Made by a program: the position numbers and the translations under genes. From an uncultured Faecalibacterium sp. (GTDB taxonomy: Bacteria > Bacillota > Clostridia > Oscillospirales > Ruminococcaceae), in assembly GCA_934511465.1 (NCBI GenBank), contig CAKSWG010000010.1, forward strand, positions 1 to 59,384: a stretch of DNA of 59,384 nucleotides, written 5' to 3'. This document shows positions 42,194-49,560 of the stretch, piece by piece. Every line of letters begins with the position of its first letter. The stretch's first letter is position 1. The notes beneath the pieces were generated by a model, which was not told the DNA's origin, made no database searches, and saw nothing but the letters and a program-made list of their open reading frames with translations.

Positions 42194-42496
42194 ATGGCAG
42201 ATAAAAATTCCAGAAGAAACCAGACCACCGATGCACTGTTTGACGCTATTCTCAGTTTGGAGACCCGGGAAGAGTGCTATAACTTTTTTGAGGACCTGTG
42301 CACGGTAAAAGAGATCTCGGATATGGCGCAGCGGCTGGAGGCGGCAAAGCTGCTGCTGGACGGCAGCACCTACGACCAGATCGTAAAGGCGGTGGAGATC
42401 AGCACGGCTACCATCAGCCGTATCAACCGCTGCATCCAGTATGGCTCCGGCGGCTACCGTGATACCATTGAGAAAATGCGCGGCAAACAGGCGTAA
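42194..42496 (+). CDS. YerC/YecD family TrpR-like transcriptional regulator
   Basis: The 100-residue protein is a compact helical DNA-binding protein of the Trp repressor superfamily. Helices include LFDAILSLETREECYNFFEDLCTVKEI, the scaffold MAQRLEAAKLLLDG, and the helix-turn-helix STYDQIVKAVEISTATISRINRCIQYGSGGY, all characteristic of YerC/YecD. The target and ligand are unknown. The promoter is separate from that of cstA, which is divergent; shared regulation is possible but not shown. Confidence 0.9.
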   Translation: MADKNSRRNQTTDALFDAILSLETREECYNFFEDLCTVKEISDMAQRLEAAKLLLDGSTYDQIVKAVEISTATISRINRCIQYGSGGYRDTIEKMRGKQA

Positions 42497-42573
42497 CCGC
42501 AGGGAACACGGCCAAGGCGGCAGACATAGAATGGGGCATAGAAACCCATCGGGACTGAAAGGAAGGATCTTCT

Positions 42574-42897
42574 ATGTCTGATACCACCAACTGCCCCCGC
42601 ACCCCATGCACCTGCCCCTGCCTGCCCAAGGTGACGCTGGATCAGGCCGTCATTGACCTTGTGGAGAGCATCGCTTTGCAGGAGAACGCCTTGAGCCACA
42701 TCCTCTGTGCCGAGAGCCGGAAGATGGAGGCCGCCATGGAACTGGACGGTCTGGACCTGTGCAAGCTGCTGGAAGTGAACGACTCGGCCACCAACATGGT
42801 GCATGCCGTTGCCAATCTGGAGCTGGTGCTCAAGGATAAGCTGGAGTTCGTCTCCAACAACCTGTACTATCCGCCTGCGGATGCCGCAGCGAAGTAA
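42574..42897 (+). CDS. unknown 107-residue protein with N-terminal CxCxC cluster, surface/coat-like
   Basis: The N-terminus has four cysteines among prolines (NCPRTPCTCPCLPK). The middle carries LVESIALQENALSHILCAESRKMEAAM, a helix pattern that recurs in surface, exosporium or collagen-like protein modules of Clostridia (typically SIALEEAALSHILNAEGEK). No signal peptide is seen. Function unknown; an association with a spore or cell-surface structure is only a resemblance. AAGGAAGG precedes ATG 42574 and a terminator follows. Confidence 0.7.
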   Translation: MSDTTNCPRTPCTCPCLPKVTLDQAVIDLVESIALQENALSHILCAESRKMEAAMELDGLDLCKLLEVNDSATNMVHAVANLELVLKDKLEFVSNNLYYPPADAAAK

Positions 42898-42907
42898 AAA
42901 GATGCGG

Positions 42908-42939
42908 AAAGGCCTGTCCGGATGCCGGGCGGGCCTTTT
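42908..42939 (+). terminator. terminator after the CxCxC protein gene
   Basis: AAAGGCCTGTCCGG (42908-42921) pairs with CCGGGCGGGCCTTT (42925-42938) with two G-U pairs, followed by T-rich sequence. Confidence 0.88.
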
Positions 42940-42950
42940 ATATTAACGGG

Positions 42951-43135
42951 CTCGCCCTCTCAGTCTCGCATTCGCTCGACAGATTCCCCCTTTTGTCGCT
43001 TCGCGACATCTTCCCCCGGCGCGGGGGAAGTCTTTCCTCAAAGGGGGAGCCTTTGGCAGTCCATGCAAAGTTTATCTATATGCCAAGGCCTCTCCATTTG
43101 GGGGAGGTGGCACCGAAGGTGACGGAGAGGGCGAG
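42951..43135. repeat. MITE-like intergenic repeat with 11-bp terminal inverted repeats
   Basis: The ends CTCGCCCTCTC (42951-42961) and GAGAGGGCGAG (43125-43135) are perfect inverted repeats. Inside are further nested palindromes (GTCGC-TTC-GCGAC, CCCCC..GGGGG and CCTTTG/CAAAGG types). The 16-mer GTCTCGCATTCGCTCG near 42962-42978 recurs at about 52031-52046. No coding capacity is seen, so this is a small non-autonomous element. Confidence 0.75.
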
Positions 43136-43215
43136 GATGCTGGCCTTGTGCTGCGGCTGTTTGAAATACTGACAATAACCGAATGCATAATTTTTGTAAA
43201 AACCATTTGTTGGAA

Positions 43216-43244
43216 TTGCTGATAACGGGATTCTGTGCTATACT
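43216..43244 (+). promoter_or_regulatory. promoter of the HAD phosphatase gene
   Basis: TTGCTG (43216-43221), 17-bp spacer, TATACT (43239-43244), 41 bp before the start codon. Confidence 0.75.
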
Positions 43245-43285
43245 ATACAATGTATCACCATGAAAGTGAGGAAAACCGAACGTTT

Positions 43286-43936
43286 ATGAACTATGATGTG
43301 ATCCTGTTTGATGTGGACGGAACCCTCATTGATTCCGCTCCCGGTATTATAAATACATTAGAAGAAGTTTTTGCCAAGATGGGCGTGGACACCACGAATG
43401 TGAACTTGCGCCGCTACCTTGGCCCGCCGCTGCGCAAGAGCTTTGGCGAGCATTTTACCGACCCTGCCCTGATCGAAAAGGCCACCGACCTTTACCGTGA
43501 CAGTTACGCCGTCAAGGGCAGCCACGAGTGCGCAGCCTATCCGGGCGCAGCGGAGATGCTGCGGCGCCTGAAGGATGCTGGCCTGATCCTCTGCACGGCC
43601 ACTTCCAAGCCTACCGTGGTGGTCACGCCCATTCTGGAAGAAAAGGGCCTTGCAGGCTATTTTGATTTTATCGGCGGCGCATCCATGGACGAAAGCCGTG
43701 ACACCAAGACCGAAGTAGTGCGCTACGTACTTGCCCAGCCCATGATGCAGGGCAAGCGGGTGCTGATGGTGGGCGACCGCAATGACGATATGCGCGGAGC
43801 GGCAGACTGTGGTCTGGATGCCGCCGGTGCGCTGTACGGCTATGGCAGCAGGGAAGAGCTGGAACCCTTCCACCCGGTGCTGCTGGCCGAAAGCTGCGCC
43901 GACCTTGCCAGCCGGATTTTGGGCGAACAGGCATAA
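43286..43936 (+). CDS. HAD hydrolase, phosphoglycolate phosphatase-like
   Basis: ATG 43286 (216 residues) is chosen because the sequence then starts MNYDVILFDVDGTLIDSAPGI, HAD motif I. Other motifs are TATSKP (motif II), the Lys in TKTEVVRYVL and VGDRNDDMRGAADCG (motif IV). The cap type and the GPPL motif resemble Gph/PpaX-type enzymes and 5'-nucleotidase-like HADs of Firmicutes. The substrate is not determinable. It lies directly after the MITE-like repeat and is followed 27 bp later by the SGNH hydrolase gene. Confidence 0.9.
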   Translation: MNYDVILFDVDGTLIDSAPGIINTLEEVFAKMGVDTTNVNLRRYLGPPLRKSFGEHFTDPALIEKATDLYRDSYAVKGSHECAAYPGAAEMLRRLKDAGLILCTATSKPTVVVTPILEEKGLAGYFDFIGGASMDESRDTKTEVVRYVLAQPMMQGKRVLMVGDRNDDMRGAADCGLDAAGALYGYGSREELEPFHPVLLAESCADLASRILGEQA

Positions 43937-43963
43937 AAGTGCTTTGTGCCGGAAAATAAGTGA

Positions 43964-45820
43964 ATGGTGAGAGATATGAGAAATACACGACCGGAAAAGC
44001 AATCGCTTACGCCGATGCAGAAGCAGGCGGTGCTGGTGTGCATCGTGTGCGCACTGGCAGCTCTGCTGACCATCGGCATTACGCTCACGCTGATCAAGCG
44101 CGGTAAGAACCCCACAGCCCCCGTGGAGCGGCCCTCCAGTGAGGTGCTTGTGCCGGGCGAGGAGGATATCTCGGATCACTATCAGATCAACGAGACTTCC
44201 AACGCTCTGCTGCCGGAAACTGCCGACGCAGGCGAGAGCTACCAGAAGGAGACGCTGTTCATTGGTGATTCCAACACGGTGCGCCTGTATGCCAACGGCC
44301 TGATCAGCTTGCAGCAGTTCTGCGCCAAGGAGGGCATTGGCACCCATGCCGCCCTCACCGAGGGAATCGTCACCTTTAAAAAGGATAACAACAGCTATAC
44401 GATCGCACAGGCAGTGGCCAAAATGAAACCCCGCCGCGTGGTGATCATGCTGGGCACCAACGACAACGGTATGGCTGTGGATGAGTTCATTGCAAACTAC
44501 ACCGCACTGGTGCAGGCCATTCAGGAGAGCTATCCCTACACCGATATCATCGTGAACACAGTGCCGCCGGTGCCGGCCAACCACTCCAACTACCCCAACA
44601 TGGACCAGACCAAGATCGATGATTTCAACATGGCACTGCTTTCCATGTGCGAGCAGATGGGCTTGAAGTTCCTCAACACGGCTGAGGTGCTGAAGGATGC
44701 CAACGGCTATGGCCGTGAGGATTACTACCAGAGCGGGGACATTCATCTGACCTCTGCCGGCCTCAAGGCGCTGCTGAGCTATCTGCGCACCCACGCCTAC
44801 CAGACCGATGACCGCCGCCCGGATACGGCCAACATCCCCACCCGTGCGGACTACACCCCGAACCCCAGTTCTGCTGTGGCGGCACCCAGCTCGGAGGCAG
44901 CAAGTTCCTCCTCGGAGGCATCGGTGCTGTATCAGGCCGGATACCATGTGGACAAGACCGGCGGCGGTACCCTGAGCAGCGGCAGCGACAGCGGCAAGAC
45001 CGTGCTGACTTACGATGTGACCAGCGCGGCGCAGGCTATCAGCGTAACGGCTGTGCCGCAGGACGGCTATGTGTTCGTCAAGTGGAGCGACGGTGTGACC
45101 CACAAGACCCGCACCGACACCAATTTTAAGCAGAATGTAGATGTGACCGCTGTGTTTGCAGCGGCATCCATCCACATCAGCAGTGCCGGCAAGCCGATGC
45201 TGGGGGATTACTACACATTCACGGCAAAGCTGAGCGGCAAGTACCTTGCCGCCGACAGCATCCGCTGGTACGCCAACGGTGTGGAAGTGCCGCAGGCAGC
45301 GGGCAAGACCACCGTTAAGGTGGAGATCGACCCGTCCATGCTCAACGAGACCTTCAAAGTTTATGCCGTGGCCAGCTATAACGACTGCACCGTTACCAGC
45401 AACACCCTGAACGTGACGATAAGCGGCGTGAGCTCCGGTTCCACCAGCTCTTCCAGCAGTTCGTCCGGTGCTGAAAGCACCAGCAGCTCTGGTTCTTCCG
45501 GTACCTCTTCCGGAGCGTCCTCCGGATCTACATCCGCTTCCGAGAGCACCTCGCACAGCACTTCCAGCAGCGAGAGCACGGCTCCCTCGGCAAGCACGTC
45601 CAGCTCCAACGGTGGATCCAGCTCCTCCCACAGTACGAGCAGCAGCACCTCTTCCGGCTCTTCTCATAGTACGGGCAGCAGCGTTTCTTCCAGCGAGAGC
45701 ACTTCGTCTTCCCATAGCAGTTCTGCGGCGGGGAGTAGCTCTCACACAGAGCCTTCAGAGAAAAACGCCAGCAAGGAAGCTGCCAACGAGCAGACAGCAC
45801 CCACGGACTCCGCATCCTGA
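43964..45820 (+). CDS. membrane-anchored SGNH/GDSL hydrolase with serine-rich C-terminal stalk
   Basis: The 618-residue protein (or 614 from ATG 43976) has a signal anchor near residues 22-44, then a short linker. An SGNH hydrolase domain (about 90-285) carries FIGDSNTVRLYANG (catalytic Ser), VIMLGTNDNG and GDIHLTSAGL (catalytic Asp/His). After a first Ser-rich linker come two beta-rich modules (about 325-490; DGYVFVKWSDG is typical of repeat/InlB-B-like folds). The last 130 residues are nearly pure Ser/Thr/Gly, probably a wall-spanning or glycosylated stalk. It likely acts on cell-wall or host glycan acyl esters outside the cell; the substrate is unknown. Confidence 0.85.
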   Translation: MVRDMRNTRPEKQSLTPMQKQAVLVCIVCALAALLTIGITLTLIKRGKNPTAPVERPSSEVLVPGEEDISDHYQINETSNALLPETADAGESYQKETLFIGDSNTVRLYANGLISLQQFCAKEGIGTHAALTEGIVTFKKDNNSYTIAQAVAKMKPRRVVIMLGTNDNGMAVDEFIANYTALVQAIQESYPYTDIIVNTVPPVPANHSNYPNMDQTKIDDFNMALLSMCEQMGLKFLNTAEVLKDANGYGREDYYQSGDIHLTSAGLKALLSYLRTHAYQTDDRRPDTANIPTRADYTPNPSSAVAAPSSEAASSSSEASVLYQAGYHVDKTGGGTLSSGSDSGKTVLTYDVTSAAQAISVTAVPQDGYVFVKWSDGVTHKTRTDTNFKQNVDVTAVFAAASIHISSAGKPMLGDYYTFTAKLSGKYLAADSIRWYANGVEVPQAAGKTTVKVEIDPSMLNETFKVYAVASYNDCTVTSNTLNVTISGVSSGSTSSSSSSSGAESTSSSGSSGTSSGASSGSTSASESTSHSTSSSESTAPSASTSSSNGGSSSSHSTSSSTSSGSSHSTGSSVSSSESTSSSHSSSAAGSSSHTEPSEKNASKEAANEQTAPTDSAS

Positions 45821-45876
45821 CGCAAGTCACCTCTGCCTGCCCTGCCGCATAGGCTGGCGGGAAGGGAGGCGTTTTG

Positions 45877-46098
45877 ATGAACTGTGAACAGCCCCGTGTC
45901 CCGGGTCTGCCGGGCGCAGAGGACGTGACCGACGGCGATGTGGATTACTACGGAACCGACTGGGAAAACGTGGACAATGGCGCACTGGAAGAAGAAATGC
46001 AGAAGTGCGCGGCCACACCCTGCGATGCAAAAACCACCTGTCCGGACAACGATCCGGAACAAACGGACGTACAAACGTACGAAATCGTCTCAGAGTAA
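45877..46098 (+). CDS. unknown acidic 73-residue protein
   Basis: ATG 45877 is preceded by GGGAGG. The protein is acidic (DVTDGDVDYYGTDWENVDNG) with three Cys in the second half (MQKCAATPCDAKTTCPDND) and no membrane segment. No family is recognised. It follows the SGNH gene by 56 bp and is probably co-transcribed, ending at a hairpin. Confidence 0.6.
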   Translation: MNCEQPRVPGLPGAEDVTDGDVDYYGTDWENVDNGALEEEMQKCAATPCDAKTTCPDNDPEQTDVQTYEIVSE

Positions 46099-46102
46099 TA
46101 TG

Positions 46103-46134
46103 GAAGCCAGCTCTGCAAGGGCAGGGCTGGCTTC
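46103..46134 (+). terminator. hairpin terminator after the acidic small gene
   Basis: GAAGCCAGCTCTGC (46103-46116) pairs with GCAGGGCTGGCTTC (46121-46134); the following sequence is only moderately T-rich, so termination may be weak. Confidence 0.65.
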
Positions 46135-46193
46135 TCCCTGTTGTTAAGCGCATGGCAATTCAGGCCATGGCAGAAGGAAAAGAGGGAAGAATT

Positions 46194-46934
46194 ATGGCAA
46201 AATACTATTGCATCCTGTTTGATGCAGACAACACGCTGCTCAACTTTGACGCAGCCGAAAACAAGGCGCTGGCCGAAACGCTGGTGAATTACGGCATTGA
46301 GCCGGATGCCGAAACGGTACAGACCTACCGCACCATCAATTCGGAGCTGTGGCGTCAGCTGGAAAAGGGCCAGATCAAGCGGGAAAAGCTCATGAGCGAG
46401 CGCTTCACCCGCTTCCTCAAGGCCATTGATGCAGCCGGCGACGGCGCGGAAATGAACCGCTTCTATCTGGAACAGCTGTCCACCCACCCAGACCTGATGG
46501 GGCCGGATGTGCTGGATGTGCTGCGCGAGCTTTCGGAGGTGGCAACGCTGGCCGTTGTGACCAACGGCTTCCAGAAGGTGCAGACCCGCCGTCTGGCCGA
46601 ATCGGGCGTTTTGAACTTTATGGAGGACGTGTTCGTTTCTGAGAAGTTGGACAGCGAGAAGCCGAACCGCAAAATTTTTGACGCAGCTCTGCGCGCTTTG
46701 GGCGTGGAGAACCGTGAACACGTGTTGATGGTGGGCGACGGCCTGAGCAGCGATATCCAAGGCGGCGTGAATGCGGGCCTTAACACCTGCTGGTACAACC
46801 CGAACCATGCCGAGAACCCCGGCAAGGTGGTGCCCACCTACGAGATCGCGGACCTGAAAGAGCTGTATCCGCTGGTGATGGAGCAGGAAGAGCTGGCCAA
46901 TGTGGGCCTGAAAAACCGCCGCCACCAGTGCTGA
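46194..46934 (+). CDS. YjjG family noncanonical pyrimidine nucleotidase (HAD)
   Basis: ATG 46194 (246 residues) with AGAGGGAAG upstream; the longer frame is spurious. HAD motif I is YCILFDADNTLLNFD, followed by AVVTNGFQKVQTRRL (motif II), SEKLDSEKPNRKIFDAAL (motif III Lys) and LMVGDGLSSDIQGG (motif IV). The FDADNTLL/F and SEKPNRKIF combination is typical of YjjG, which dephosphorylates unusual pyrimidine nucleotides and helps protect the nucleotide pool. The following ABC-F gene begins 36 bp later. Confidence 0.9.
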   Translation: MAKYYCILFDADNTLLNFDAAENKALAETLVNYGIEPDAETVQTYRTINSELWRQLEKGQIKREKLMSERFTRFLKAIDAAGDGAEMNRFYLEQLSTHPDLMGPDVLDVLRELSEVATLAVVTNGFQKVQTRRLAESGVLNFMEDVFVSEKLDSEKPNRKIFDAALRALGVENREHVLMVGDGLSSDIQGGVNAGLNTCWYNPNHAENPGKVVPTYEIADLKELYPLVMEQEELANVGLKNRRHQC

Positions 46935-46970
46935 GCCGCAGCGCCTTGGAATAAGAACGGATAAAAAACT

Positions 46971-48863
46971 ATGCTGATACATTTGGAAAAACTAGGCAAG
47001 AGCTTTGGCGAAAAGATCGTCCTGCACGATGTGACGGCCAGCGTTGAGCGGGAGGACCGCATTGGCATCGTGGGCCAGAACGGTGCGGGCAAAACCACGC
47101 TGCTCAAGATCCTGACCGGCGAATATCAGGATTATGAGGGCGAGTTCAGTGTGACCCACGGCGTGACGCTGGGCTATCTGGAACAGAACGCAAAGCTGGA
47201 TGCCACGCTGGATATCTACGGCGAAATGCGTTCCACCTTTGCGCCGGTGCTGGATGCCATGGCGCAGATGCAGATCTTGGAACGAAGAATGGCCGCAAGC
47301 CCGGAGGACGCATCCCTGCTGGCCCAGCATGACCAGCTGCAAAATATCGTGGATGCCGCCGACGGCTACAACATGGATGTGAACATCAAAAAGGTGCTGT
47401 CCGGCATGGGCTTTGCACAGGATACATGGCAAAAGAACATCGCGGTGCTCTCCGGCGGCGAACTGACGAGACTGCGGCTGGCAAAGCTGCTGCTGGAAAA
47501 GCCGGATGTCCTCATTCTGGACGAGCCCACCAACCACTTGGACTTTGCCACCATGGAATGGCTGGAAAATTACCTCAAAAGCTATTCCGGCGCGGTGCTT
47601 GTGGTCAGCCATGACCGCTATTTCCTCGATAATGTATGTACCAAGATCTGGGAGGTCTCCTTCCAGACCATGACCACCTACAAGGGCAACTTCTCGGCCT
47701 ATCTGCCCCAGAAGGAAGCTGCCGACACTCTGCGCCAGAAGCAGCACGACGCCGATGTGGCGCTGGCCGAAAAATTGCAGGACTACGTGGACCGCAACCT
47801 TGTGCGCGCTTCCACCACAAAAATGGCCCAGAGCCGCCGCAAGCAGCTGGAAAAGCTGGAGATCACCGAGGCGCCCAAGGATGAGACGAACCAGCTCAAG
47901 TTCCGGTTTGAATATGACGTAGAACCGTGGAATGAGCTGGTGCTGCTCAAGAACCTGACCATCAAAATAGGGGAGCGGACATTGCTGGAGCCCTTCACCT
48001 ACACGGTGTGCCGCGGCCAGCGGCTGGTCATTGCAGGCCCCAACGGCGCGGGAAAATCCACCCTGATGCAGGTGCTGGATGGCAAGCGCCGCCCCTCCGG
48101 CGGCATGGTACGGCTGGGCACTGGCGCACGGCCCAGCATTTTTGCCCAGCAGCAGAACCGCTTGGGGCAGGGCCGGGTCATTGATGTGATCTGGAACAAG
48201 TACCCCCGCATGACCGAGTTGGAAGTGCGCAGCCATCTGGCAAAGCTGGGCTTCCGGGGCGAGACCGTGTTCAAGCCCTGTGAGGCGCTTTCCGGCGGCG
48301 AGCTGGCCCGCCTGCGCTTTGCCGAGATCGTGCTGGAGCGGCCCAATCTGCTGTTTCTGGACGAGCCCACCAACCATCTGGATATTTATACCCGTGAAAA
48401 TCTCACCGAGGCCCTCATGGCCTACACCGGCACGCTGCTGCTGGTCACCCATGACCGCCACCTGATGAACAGCCTTGCCTGCCCCATCCTTTATCTTGAG
48501 GATGGCAAAGCCACGATCTACCCCAGCTACGACGCCCTGATGGGCCGCAGTGCCCCGGCCCCTGCCGTGCAGAAGGCCGCGGAGCCCTCCAAGATCGGCT
48601 ATGGCAAGGAGCAGCGCCGCCGCCGCGCAGAGCTGCGGGCCAAGATCAAAGCCTGCGAGGACGAGATGGAAGCCTGCGGTGCCCGCGAGGTGGAACTGGA
48701 CAACGAGATCAACTCCCCCGAGGTGTACAACGACCCGGACCTGCTGCGCCAGAAGAGCGACGAACTGAGCGACCTGCGCTTCCATCAGGAAGAGCTGTTT
48801 GCCACATGGGAAGCCGCCATGGAAGAGCAGGAAAGCTACGAGCAGAGCCAGACCGAAGAGTAA
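46971..48863 (+). CDS. ABC-F family ATPase
   Basis: The 630-residue protein has two ABC ATPase domains and no membrane segments, as in translation-associated ABC-F factors. First domain: GQNGAGKTTLL and LSGGELTRLRLAKLLLEKP then LILDEPTNHLD. Second domain: GPNGAGKSTLM and LSGGELARLRFAEIVLERP then LFLDEPTNHLD. Both catalytic Glu residues are intact. Between them is a charged linker (about 240-300), and a coiled-coil C-terminal extension (about 545-630) follows. Such proteins act on the ribosome in translation control or antibiotic protection. Which subtype cannot be said. Confidence 0.94.
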   Translation: MLIHLEKLGKSFGEKIVLHDVTASVEREDRIGIVGQNGAGKTTLLKILTGEYQDYEGEFSVTHGVTLGYLEQNAKLDATLDIYGEMRSTFAPVLDAMAQMQILERRMAASPEDASLLAQHDQLQNIVDAADGYNMDVNIKKVLSGMGFAQDTWQKNIAVLSGGELTRLRLAKLLLEKPDVLILDEPTNHLDFATMEWLENYLKSYSGAVLVVSHDRYFLDNVCTKIWEVSFQTMTTYKGNFSAYLPQKEAADTLRQKQHDADVALAEKLQDYVDRNLVRASTTKMAQSRRKQLEKLEITEAPKDETNQLKFRFEYDVEPWNELVLLKNLTIKIGERTLLEPFTYTVCRGQRLVIAGPNGAGKSTLMQVLDGKRRPSGGMVRLGTGARPSIFAQQQNRLGQGRVIDVIWNKYPRMTELEVRSHLAKLGFRGETVFKPCEALSGGELARLRFAEIVLERPNLLFLDEPTNHLDIYTRENLTEALMAYTGTLLLVTHDRHLMNSLACPILYLEDGKATIYPSYDALMGRSAPAPAVQKAAEPSKIGYGKEQRRRRAELRAKIKACEDEMEACGAREVELDNEINSPEVYNDPDLLRQKSDELSDLRFHQEELFATWEAAMEEQESYEQSQTEE

Positions 48864-48876
48864 AGGAGCGTGCAGG

Positions 48877-49422
48877 ATGCCAAAGAACCGACGCAGCTAT
48901 GAAAAAACGCGCCGCATTGCGCTTTCCGGCCTGCTGTTTGCGCTGGCCATGGCGCTCTCGTTCATTGAGGGCACACTCACCATCCCGGGCCTTTTGCCGG
49001 GCATGAAGCTGGGCCTTGCCAACATCGTTGTGATGTATGCGCTGTTTTTCATGGGGCCAAAGCAGGCGCTGGTGCTGGATGTGCTCAAGGCGCTGTTCGT
49101 GTTTCTGGTGTCCGGCTTCACGGCGGGCTTCCTCTCGCTGTGCGGCGGCCTTTTGTCCCTGCTGGTGATGTGGGTGCTGTACTACCTGCTGCCGGTGCGG
49201 CCCACGTGGTTCATCCTGTCCGTGTGCGGCGCACTGGCCCACAACATCGGCCAGCTGCTGGGCGCAGGCGTGATCATTTCGTCGTCGCTTTCGCTGTACT
49301 ATGCGCCGGTCATGCTGGTGCTGGGCCTTGTGATGGGCGCACTGACCTCCATCACCCTCAAGGCTCTGCTGCCCGCTTTGGGCAAAATGGGCTTCAGTAC
49401 ACAGGAAAAACGGGGAGAATAA
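48877..49422 (+). CDS. Gx transporter family / heptaprenyl diphosphate synthase component I-like membrane protein
   Basis: ATG 48877 with AAAGGAG upstream gives 181 residues; the longer frame is inside the ABC-F gene. A basic N-terminus (RRSYEKTRRIALSGLLFALAMALSFIE) leads into about five transmembrane helices, with MKLGLANIVVMYAL and ALAHNIGQLLGA matching the Hpre_diP_synt_I/Gx transporter family. Despite the old name, the fold suggests a substrate-binding membrane component of an ECF-type importer. It is 13 bp after the ABC-F gene. Confidence 0.85.
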   Translation: MPKNRRSYEKTRRIALSGLLFALAMALSFIEGTLTIPGLLPGMKLGLANIVVMYALFFMGPKQALVLDVLKALFVFLVSGFTAGFLSLCGGLLSLLVMWVLYYLLPVRPTWFILSVCGALAHNIGQLLGAGVIISSSLSLYYAPVMLVLGLVMGALTSITLKALLPALGKMGFSTQEKRGE

Positions 49423-49443
49423 CCAACCGTCCATGCACCACAG

Positions 49444-49471
49444 TTGCATTTTGGCCGGAAATCAGTATAAT
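49444..49471 (+). promoter_or_regulatory. promoter of the lon operon
   Basis: TTGCAT (49444-49449), 16-bp spacer, perfect TATAAT (49466-49471), 89 bp before the lon start codon. Confidence 0.8.
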
Positions 49472-49560
49472 AAGGAAACAACCTACTAGAATGATAGAAT
49501 CTCTTGCATACAGCGCTGCCGCCGAGGGAAAGTGTGCGGCAGCCGGGAGGTGTTTGCACT

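Noticed and set aside
46992..48785. A 597-codon minus-strand frame opposite the ABC-F gene.
   Set aside because: It is a GC-rich shadow frame; the plus strand has complete ABC motifs.
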